Source of the DNA: an uncultured Tissierellia bacterium
GTDB lineage: Bacteria; Bacillota; Clostridia; Tissierellales; Peptoniphilaceae
Assembly: GCA_947278105.1 (NCBI GenBank)
Contig: CAMYOR010000013.1
Coordinates: forward strand, 1 to 14,684
Direction: 5' to 3'
DNA length: 14,684 nt
In this document: positions 1-5,194 of the stretch, one piece after another
Layout of the letters: every line of letters begins with the position of its first letter
Position numbering within the stretch: position 1 is the stretch's first letter
Position numbers and translations under genes: made by a program
Notes under the pieces: model-generated
Told to the model about the DNA's origin: nothing
Databases searched by the model: none
What the model saw: only the letters and a program-made list of their open reading frames with translations

Positions 1-172
1 CCTTCGCAATGGAGACGCCGTCATTGGTAATCACCGGTGCGCCAAAGGCTTTTTCTAAAACGACATTCCGGCCTTTGGGGCCCAGGGTCACTTTTACCGT
101 ATCCGCTAATTTATCAACCCCCCGCTGCATCTTGCGGCGGGCTTCATCACCAAATAAAATATCTTTAGCCAT
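1..172 (-). CDS. groEL: Chaperonin GroEL (Hsp60), N-terminal fragment
   Basis: This is the 60-kDa subunit of the cytoplasmic GroEL/GroES folding machine. Only the first 57 codons are present and the gene runs off the left edge. The visible residues match the start of the family: MAKDILFGDEARRKM, then the equatorial-domain ATP-site segment VTLGPKGRNVVLEKAFGAP, then ITNDGVSIAK. The ATG ends at base 172 and is preceded by an AGAGGAG ribosome-binding site. It begins about 50 bases after the groES stop, on the same strand, so the two form the usual groESL operon under the CIRCE-controlled promoter upstream of groES. Identity is secure. Nothing can be said about the rest of the protein. Confidence 0.97.
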   Translation of the reverse strand, partial: MAKDILFGDEARRKMQRGVDKLADTVKVTLGPKGRNVVLEKAFGAPVITNDGVSIAK

Positions 173-223
173 TTTTTTCTCCTCTGATTATTCTGAAATG
201 TTTGTCTTTCTGATTCTCTTAAA

Positions 224-508
224 TTAGTCTTCCACGACGGCCAAAACATCTTCCAGCTTGACCACGACAAATTGATCTTCAGCAAATTTAACGTTGGTTC
301 CCGCATATTTCTGATAAATGACCCGGTCACCGACTTTCACGGTATTTTTCAGTTCGTCATCATTTTTAACCTTTTCACTAATGGCAACAACCTCTGCGTA
401 CTGAGGTTCTTCCTGAGCCGAAGAGGGCAGTACAATACCGGAAGCTGTGGTTTCTTCCTTTTCTAATTTCCGGATAACAATCCGTTCACCAATGGGATTT
501 AATTTCAT
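224..508 (-). CDS. groES: Co-chaperonin GroES (Hsp10)
   Basis: This 94-residue protein is the heptameric lid that caps GroEL and encloses substrate during ATP-driven folding in the cytoplasm. The length is normal for the family. It starts with MKLNPIGERIVIRK, the mobile loop that contacts GroEL is visible as KEETTASGIVLPSSAQEEPQ (about residues 17-36), and it ends with the conserved KLEDVLAVVED. The ATG has a strong AAAGGAGG site a few bases upstream. It is the first gene of the groES-groEL operon. Transcription should be repressed by HrcA through the CIRCE element in its leader. Confidence 0.97.
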   Translation of the reverse strand: MKLNPIGERIVIRKLEKEETTASGIVLPSSAQEEPQYAEVVAISEKVKNDDELKNTVKVGDRVIYQKYAGTNVKFAEDQFVVVKLEDVLAVVED

Positions 509-551
509 GGAAACCTCCTTTATTGATCAAACTTTGAATTGATTTGTTGAT

Positions 552-578
552 TTATCACTCATTTATTGTGAGTGCTAA
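552..578. promoter_or_regulatory. CIRCE operator (HrcA-binding site)
   Basis: An inverted repeat TTATCACTC - 9 bases - GAGTGCTAA lies between the groES promoter and its start codon. The established CIRCE consensus is TTAGCACTC-N9-GAGTGCTAA, so only one base differs. The site lies about 45 bases upstream of the groES ATG and just downstream of the -10 box. HrcA bound here would block transcription and release it on heat shock. hrcA itself is not in the window. Confidence 0.95.
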
Positions 579-589
579 CAGCCGTTCTT

Positions 590-618
590 ATAATATAACA
601 ATCATTATGGAATTGCAA
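590..618 (-). promoter_or_regulatory. groESL promoter, sigma-A type
   Basis: On the minus strand a -35 box TTGCAA (613-618) is followed after exactly 17 bases by a -10 box TATTAT (590-595). The CIRCE operator starts 11 bases further on, which puts the predicted transcription start at or just before the operator, as expected for HrcA control. Confidence 0.75.
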
Positions 619-661
619 ATATTTCTCGGTAAAAGTTTCTCGAAAGCTAATTCAAATCTGG

Positions 662-709
662 AAAAAAACCGCAAATAAACACGGACCAGAAAATCCAGTC
701 CGTGCTTAT
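662..709 (-). terminator. Probable terminator after the sortase gene
   Basis: A stem of 7 perfect pairs (CACGGAC/GTCCGTG, 680-686 with 698-704) extends by four A-T pairs beyond one mismatch (675-678 with 706-709). In the minus direction a run of seven T follows, but only after a gap of about six bases, so this is not a textbook terminator. It lies 29 bases after the sortase stop and separates that gene from the groES promoter. Confidence 0.55.
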
Positions 710-737
710 CTTCGTATATCTATGGTTCTTCGTCTTT

Positions 738-1556
738 TTATTTATCAAAGCCCTTTGGCGTTTCCCCATTTTTGGTGTCAATTTTCTGAAGAATCCCGAC
801 CACCGCCACGCGCTTATCCAAATCCTGGTTGGTAGGGCAGGTTGAAAGAGTGACAATGTGATCACTGGCTTTGAATTCTCCCTTGTAACCCAGATCGGTC
901 TCTGACTTCTTGAACATATCTTTCATATGGGCGACAAACTTATCATCATCCAGTTTTGGCTGACGATAGTCATAATCAGCAGGGACGTGGGCAATGGTGA
1001 AGATCCGATAATGGAAGACCCCATGGGGAGCAACGAGCGTGAAAGTCTTGGGCATCTTGTCAGCAAATTCCTGGTCAAAATACTTATTTAAAATGCCAAA
1101 CATGACCGTCCCAGTGTACATGGTATGACCATAAATGATGGTATTTTGATCGGTTAAATCCTTACTATTACGGTAGTCTACAAAAGGAATCCCCTGCATG
1201 GAGTGCTTTTTGTCAAAACCTCGGCGCAGATAATAGTCGTTGTCAGCTGCTTGCACGACCGGGTATTTGTTTTCTGTTCCATCAATAATGATATAGGCAA
1301 TACAATCCGAATTTTGATCTTGGAGTCTGGACATCAGAGCCTTGTAATCGATCTCTTTCTCGGTTGGCAGTTCCTCGGAGGTCTCTTCATTGTCTTTCGA
1401 GATGACATAAGAATCTGCGATGCTGGCGACTTTTTCAAAATCCTCGTCGGATCTTTTCCGATTGTAAAAATAGGATCCAATTTGCCAGCCACAATAAACG
1501 ATTACTACGATGAGTACGATTTGAAGAATACGTACAAGAAGTTTTTTGATATTCAT
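738..1556 (-). CDS. Class B sortase
   Basis: This is a membrane-anchored cysteine transpeptidase that cuts a sorting signal and joins the protein to the cell wall or to pilin subunits. It has 272 residues. One N-terminal transmembrane segment (about 5-24) and an acidic linker (about 50-70) precede the extracellular catalytic domain. The catalytic residues can be placed: His144 in IYGHTMYTG, Cys240 in TLSTC and Arg249 in DLDKRVAVVG. The overall pattern (DYRN, YGHTM, TLSTC) fits class B. The ATG follows a TGAGG site at five bases. It appears monocistronic, with its own promoter, a long leader and a terminator. No sorting-signal substrate is encoded nearby, so its target is unknown and may be elsewhere in the genome. 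The class call is firm. The subclass is not assigned. Confidence 0.93.
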   Translation of the reverse strand: MNIKKLLVRILQIVLIVVIVYCGWQIGSYFYNRKRSDEDFEKVASIADSYVISKDNEETSEELPTEKEIDYKALMSRLQDQNSDCIAYIIIDGTENKYPVVQAADNDYYLRRGFDKKHSMQGIPFVDYRNSKDLTDQNTIIYGHTMYTGTVMFGILNKYFDQEFADKMPKTFTLVAPHGVFHYRIFTIAHVPADYDYRQPKLDDDKFVAHMKDMFKKSETDLGYKGEFKASDHIVTLSTCPTNQDLDKRVAVVGILQKIDTKNGETPKGFDK

Positions 1557-1799
1557 ATATACCTCAATCTCTTATTCTTGTCTGTCCTAAATTTCGGCCT
1601 TTTCGATTTCCTCTTTTAAGGATTTTTCATTCATCGATCACTCATTATCTACGATTTCAATGAAATTTTCAACCGTTTGATCTCTCTGCCTGTGAAAGCT
1701 CGTTCTGTTCTTTCCCATCGACAAGAGGACTAGGGCCAATTGACTTTTCTATTGTACCCTATAAATAAAAGAATATAAAATATTATTAAACAAATCCCT
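1557..1799 (-). other. Sortase leader and mutY-sortase intergenic region
   Basis: This 243-base AT-rich stretch holds the probable sortase promoter and an approximately 190-base untranslated leader. The leader contains two tiny minus-strand open frames: 26 codons from ATG at 1718 (stop 1638-1640), and 15 codons from ATG at 1634, which ends at 1587. Neither has a convincing ribosome-binding site. An odd-centred inverted repeat ATTTCA-A-TGAAAT lies at 1654-1666. I see no convincing terminator for mutY, only AT-only mini-hairpins. Confidence 0.4.
1751..1779 (-). promoter_or_regulatory. Possible sortase promoter
   Basis: On the minus strand TTTATA (1774-1779, four of six matches to the -35 consensus) is followed after 17 bases by TACAAT (1751-1756, five of six to the -10 consensus). 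The region is AT-rich, so chance matches are easy. The good -10 box and spacing make this the best candidate. Confidence 0.45.
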
Positions 1800-2930
1800 T
1801 CAATCAGCCATTTCCTCGGACAAATAAAATTCAAAAGCACTGGGAATGGAGTATTTTTCACAAAGGTCCTTGCGGCTTGCCCAAACCTGATCCGGCGCAA
1901 GCTTTTCAAGATAAGGCGCTGATTTTTCCTTGAAGAACCGGCTTTCACATAAGGCCTCTTCCTTTTTTCGGTTTTCTTCTCCCTGATCTTTTAAATGGAT
2001 CGCCCAGCCTTCCATATGCCATTCAATGTGAGAAAAAATGTGTCTGGCTTTGCCCAAATAAGTTCGGCCAGGACTTTCTAAAGACTTATTCCCCAAGATT
2101 TCTTCGATCGCCTGATCGATTTTTTCGGATGAAAGATGGCCGTCAACCATAGGAAGGGCCCAAAGGCCGGCCAAAAGGCCCTGCTCAGGACGTCGGACAA
2201 GAAGAGTGAACCTTTCTCTTTGAATCAGAAATACGGTCTTTTTTTCTATTCTCCTAGTCCTTTTCTCCTTTTTCTTCGGGTAATTTATGGGATCGGAATT
2301 TTTATAGGCCTTGCAAAATTCACAGATCGGGCAAGAGGAACATAGGGGCTTATGATGAGGAAGACAAATACCTGAGCCTAAGTCCATCAGCGCCTGGTTA
2401 AAATCACCAGGCCGATCATCCGGCAAATTTTCTCTCAAAAAAGCTTCCAGGCGTTTCCTTGTCTCTCTTTTTTCTAAAAAACCTTCTTCCTGACAAAGTC
2501 TAGCTGCCACCCGGTAGGCATTGCCATCAGCGGCAATTTCCCTTTTTTGAAAAGCAATCGAGGAGATGGCTCCTGCGGTATAGGAGCCGATGCCCGGCAA
2601 AGTCTCCAGGTCTTTTTTTTCAGAAGGGATCCTTCCCTCCCTATCCCGGATAATGATCTCGGCCGCTTTTTTTAAATTTTTGGCACGAGAATAATATCCC
2701 AATCCCTGCCAAAGCTTAAGCAGCATATCTTCGTCCGCCTCGGCCAGGGCTTGAACATCTGGCAAGGCCTCCAAAAATCTTCGGTAGTATTCCATGACCG
2801 TATCCACGCGGGTTTGCTGGAGCATAATCTCCGAAATCCAAACATGATAAGGCTGAGGGTTCTCTCTCCAAGGGAGCCCTTCTCTGCCTTCTTTATCATA
2901 CCAACCAATGAGCTTTTTAGCTAAGTCCAT
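1800..2930 (-). CDS. mutY: Adenine DNA glycosylase MutY
   Basis: This base-excision repair enzyme removes adenine mispaired with 8-oxoguanine. It has 376 residues, which is normal. The start is the ATG at 2930, preceded by GGAGG at five bases; the frame stays open 17 codons upstream but that part resembles no MutY. Seen in order: LPWRENPQPYHVWISEIMLQ with catalytic Glu34; the helix-hairpin-helix LPGIGSYTAGAI (111-122); catalytic Asp135 in AADGNAYR (the usual motif is VDGNV); cysteines 189, 197, 200 and 206 for the [4Fe-4S] cluster; and a MutT-like C-terminal domain (from about 225) with PEQGLLAGLWALP, which recognises 8-oxoG. The first cysteine spacing is seven residues rather than the six of the E. 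coli enzyme. It follows the DUF6382 gene by 55 bases without a clear terminator, so co-transcription is possible. Confidence 0.96.
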   Translation of the reverse strand: MDLAKKLIGWYDKEGREGLPWRENPQPYHVWISEIMLQQTRVDTVMEYYRRFLEALPDVQALAEADEDMLLKLWQGLGYYSRAKNLKKAAEIIIRDREGRIPSEKKDLETLPGIGSYTAGAISSIAFQKREIAADGNAYRVAARLCQEEGFLEKRETRKRLEAFLRENLPDDRPGDFNQALMDLGSGICLPHHKPLCSSCPICEFCKAYKNSDPINYPKKKEKRTRRIEKKTVFLIQRERFTLLVRRPEQGLLAGLWALPMVDGHLSSEKIDQAIEEILGNKSLESPGRTYLGKARHIFSHIEWHMEGWAIHLKDQGEENRKKEEALCESRFFKEKSAPYLEKLAPDQVWASRKDLCEKYSIPSAFEFYLSEEMAD

Positions 2931-2935
2931 AAAAA

Positions 2936-2955
2936 CCTCCAAACTTAGTCTAGCA
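2936..2955 (-). promoter_or_regulatory. Leader motif of mutY, shared with the TadZ-like gene
   Basis: On the minus strand this reads TGCTAGACTAAGTTTGGAGG and ends five bases before the mutY ATG. It matches 16 of 20 bases of the segment before the TadZ-like gene, with the same distance to ATG. The 3' part is the ribosome-binding site. The 5' part (TG-C-TAGACT) could be an extended -10 promoter with a very short untranslated leader, but no -35 box is evident. Confidence 0.4.
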
Positions 2956-2985
2956 CACCCATGGGATTGGAAAAGGCCCACTTTT

Positions 2986-3996
2986 TTATGGATTTTTTCT
3001 TTTGTAAAGGTCCAGATTTTTTTTGCTGAAATGTCTCATTAAATAGAAAAAGGAAATTGACGGTGAATCTTCCAGAGCAGTGCTTTCTTTTTCCTCGGCT
3101 TGATCTTCTTCCTCTATGGAGGAAGCATTCTTTTTATCCTTCTTTCGCCGTCTTTCTCTCGACTTTCTAATCGGGCGGATCGGCTCATCCAATTCTAATA
3201 GGTCTTCAGGGCAGTGAGAATTTCCCGGCAGGGATTTTTCTTCATCGAAACAAGGGGCAGAAAGAAAATGCTCATTATTCTCATCTTCAAAAGAATTCTC
3301 CTCTTCAAAAGAATTCCCTTTTTCAGAAGGAAGGGCCATGGCTGAGGAGAAATTGTTTTCTGCTGAGAAAGAAGGACGGTGCTTATCCTTCGCTTCTGAC
3401 TTTCCCGGGGAAACTCGTTCTTCCCGGCTTAAAACAAAATTTTCTTCCGACTGAAGATAAATCTCAAGCTCTTTTAAATCAAAGACCCCTGACCCATGAA
3501 TTTGATTTAACAGGTTTGTCAGATAGGTAGAGTCCCGGTCCCGATCAAAGCGTGAAGAGATGACAATTCCTTTAAGGAGGGGGCCAAGATCAAGGGGACC
3601 CCCTTCTGAAAGCTGGTAAGGAAGAGCAATTGCCCGAATCCTTTTCTTCTCGAAAAAGATCAATCCCGGCTCTAGGGCAAGGGTATGGGGATCTAGAAAG
3701 TAGCTATCCATCTCCTTGCAAAGAGCCCTTAAATTTTTTAAGAAATCTAAAAAAGACCTCTTATCCCAGGGCTCTTCCTTGTTTTCCAAACGAAGTAAGG
3801 AGGGTGAGAAGTAATGAAAGCTAGCTTTATTCTCCCGGTATTCAATCTTCACGGGAAGAAGATACTCAAAAATGTTATTTTGCAGCATTCCCAAAGCAAG
3901 GGGATCAATCACAAGGTCCAAATCCGAAGATAGTTCAATATTTATGCCCCCTTCTCTTTCTTCCTCAATCCAGTAATATTTCGATTGCTCAAGCAT
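2986..3996 (-). CDS. DUF6382-type protein lacking an FHA domain
   Basis: Function is unknown. The start is the ATG at 3996: it has GGAAGGAG seven bases upstream, and its ATGCTTGA overlaps the stop of the upstream gene by eight bases, which implies translational coupling. The product has 336 residues and no signal peptide or membrane segment. Residues 1-185 look folded and follow the DUF6382 pattern as I recall it (LLPVKIEYRENKASFHY, YFLDPHTLALEPGLIFF, LPY, TNLLNQI...FDLKELEIYL). Residues 190-310 are a highly charged, low-complexity tract with a duplicated NSFE(E/D)E and a basic patch KSRERRRKKDKK. The end, SISFFYLMRHFSKKNLDLYK, resembles a short motif found before the FHA domain in relatives. 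Here the protein stops at that point. Family members commonly carry a C-terminal FHA phosphothreonine reader and sit in Tad-like loci. The domain call is from memory of the family, not from a search. Confidence 0.7.
   Translation of the reverse strand: MLEQSKYYWIEEEREGGINIELSSDLDLVIDPLALGMLQNNIFEYLLPVKIEYRENKASFHYFSPSLLRLENKEEPWDKRSFLDFLKNLRALCKEMDSYFLDPHTLALEPGLIFFEKKRIRAIALPYQLSEGGPLDLGPLLKGIVISSRFDRDRDSTYLTNLLNQIHGSGVFDLKELEIYLQSEENFVLSREERVSPGKSEAKDKHRPSFSAENNFSSAMALPSEKGNSFEEENSFEDENNEHFLSAPCFDEEKSLPGNSHCPEDLLELDEPIRPIRKSRERRRKKDKKNASSIEEEDQAEEKESTALEDSPSISFFYLMRHFSKKNLDLYKRKNP
3284..3319. repeat. 18-base tandem duplication in the DUF6382 gene
   Basis: Two copies of an 18-base unit (3284-3301 and 3302-3319) match at 16 positions, with the first 15 bases TCTTCAAAAGAATTC identical. 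They encode the repeated NSFEEE/NSFEDE in the charged linker. It keeps frame, as expected for a recent slippage duplication in a disordered region. Confidence 0.8.
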
Positions 3997-5089
3997 CCAG
4001 AAGCTCCTTCCAGGGAATTTTTTTGGCATAATATCGGATTAAAGCTTCCTCTCCTTGAATTTTTGGCCAAAGGATCCTCCAGGCGGGCATGGAGAGCTGG
4101 TTTAAAAAGCTGATTTCATCCGATCCGCTCCGATCTTCTTGACTGATCATAATCCAAACCGGCCTTATTCCTAAATTACAAATCATCTCTGCAGCCCTTT
4201 CCAATCTCCCTTTTCCCCTTTGAAGGGGCCAAATTAAAACCTTCTGAGCGGTAGAAAAAAAGGGCTGGTTAAAACTTTTTGCTTTCAAGGACCATTTTTC
4301 CGGATCATCGAAAACAATCCCCTGGTAGGCCCTTTGAATATACTGATAGAGTTCTCTCCGATCCCTTTCTTCCAATTCGAAAAAAGCCTCGGGCCTTGCC
4401 GGATAAGGAAAAAAATAATAGTGATCTGCCAGCTTTTTTTCTTCTGCCCTCATGGTGAAGGTTAGATCTGATTTTCTGCTTTTTGCTGAAAGATACAGCC
4501 GGTCCCACCCACGAAGTTCATCCCCCGGCCCCTCTCCCATTCCCGTTCCCAGGGGGTCAATATCTAAAAAGAGGATTCTTTTATCGGGCTCTTCCTCTGC
4601 CCATTGGTAGGCAAAGGCCTGAGAGAGCGTAGTCACACCAGCTCCTCCAAAAAAGCTTCCAAACACAGTCTTTCTGCAAGAGGAATTTTCCTCTTGGAGT
4701 TCACTTTTTTCCCCCTTCTTCTTAGATAAAAGAGACAATATTTCCCGGTAGAGGCTTTGGGCATTTTGAAAACGATAGAGCTTTCCGGGATCTTCTGTTT
4801 TTTCTTCTGTCCACATTACGAAAAGACAAGTCGGAGAGGAGAAAAGTGATTGACCTTCTTTTTCAGGACAAAGAAGAGAAAGGGAAGAATGTTTTTTCCA
4901 TTCTTCTTCGTCGATGGGCCAATTACTGATGATAAGATCTAGCTTTAAGACCTTCAGACTCTCAAAAAGATCCTCAGTCTTCTCAAATCGGTGAATTTGA
5001 AGATGCCCAAAAGAGATGGCTTCCAGTTCTTTTTTAAGACGGCTGACAAAAGCGGTATGGGAATCTAGGATTGCTGCTTGAATGTTCAT
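3989..5089 (-). CDS. TadZ/CpaE-like P-loop protein with degenerate Walker A
   Basis: This is probably a soluble MinD/ParA-superfamily protein of the TadZ/CpaE type, which in Tad pilus systems localises the machinery. It has 366 residues from the ATG at 5089, chosen for GGAGG at five bases; the frame is open 17 codons upstream but not family-like. Residues 1-125 resemble an atypical receiver domain (AAILDSHTAFVSRLKKEL; then LDLIISNWP). The P-loop region begins at 141 as TVFGSFFGGAGVTTLSQAFA. Position 152 is Val where the Walker A lysine belongs, and the deviant-Walker lysine position (147) is Phe. The following strand, ILFLDIDPLGTGMG (172-185), is typical of the family. Some TadZ proteins are known to have atypical Walker A motifs, so ATP binding may be altered rather than lost. 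It is coupled to the DUF6382 gene. No tadA, tadB, tadC or pilin gene is in the window. Confidence 0.72.
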   Translation of the reverse strand: MNIQAAILDSHTAFVSRLKKELEAISFGHLQIHRFEKTEDLFESLKVLKLDLIISNWPIDEEEWKKHSSLSLLCPEKEGQSLFSSPTCLFVMWTEEKTEDPGKLYRFQNAQSLYREILSLLSKKKGEKSELQEENSSCRKTVFGSFFGGAGVTTLSQAFAYQWAEEEPDKRILFLDIDPLGTGMGEGPGDELRGWDRLYLSAKSRKSDLTFTMRAEEKKLADHYYFFPYPARPEAFFELEERDRRELYQYIQRAYQGIVFDDPEKWSLKAKSFNQPFFSTAQKVLIWPLQRGKGRLERAAEMICNLGIRPVWIMISQEDRSGSDEISFLNQLSMPAWRILWPKIQGEEALIRYYAKKIPWKELLDA

Positions 5090-5094
5090 GACTA

Positions 5095-5114
5095 CCTCCA
5101 TTCTTATCCTAGCA
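5095..5114 (-). promoter_or_regulatory. Leader motif of the TadZ-like gene, shared with mutY
   Basis: On the minus strand this reads TGCTAGGATAAGAATGGAGG, five bases before the ATG. It shares 16 of 20 bases with the mutY leader, at the same spacing to ATG. TG-C-TAGGAT could act as an extended -10. The nfn terminator lies only about 25 bases upstream, so the promoter of this pair has to be in this short gap. Confidence 0.42.
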
Positions 5115-5137
5115 CCCGCCGCCATCCCCCGGAGTCT

Positions 5138-5174
5138 CAAAAAAAAGAGACAGGGATTTAAACTGTCTCTTTTT
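5138..5174 (-). terminator. Rho-independent terminator of nfnAB
   Basis: A perfect stem GAGACAG/CTGTCTC (5147-5153 with 5163-5169) is flanked by five A-T pairs on each side, has a nine-base loop, and is followed on the minus strand by a run of eight T. It lies 21 bases after the nfnAB stop and isolates that gene from the TadZ-like pair. The A/T flanks make it potentially active in both directions. Confidence 0.93.
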
Positions 5175-5194
5175 CAGTATCTATTGTTTTTTTA

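Noticed and set aside
1760..1799. Terminator for mutY in the AT-rich stretch after its stop.
   Set aside because: Only a five-pair AT-only hairpin with a three-base loop can be drawn, which is too weak.
2931..2981. In-frame 17-codon extension of mutY to an ATG at 2981.
   Set aside because: The added residues match no MutY, and the ATG at 2930 has a perfect GGAGG at the right distance.
5090..5140. In-frame 17-codon extension of the TadZ-like gene.
   Set aside because: It would run back to the T-run of the nfnAB terminator, and GGAGG precedes the ATG at 5089. The extension's likeness to the mutY extension comes from the shared leader motif, not from protein homology.
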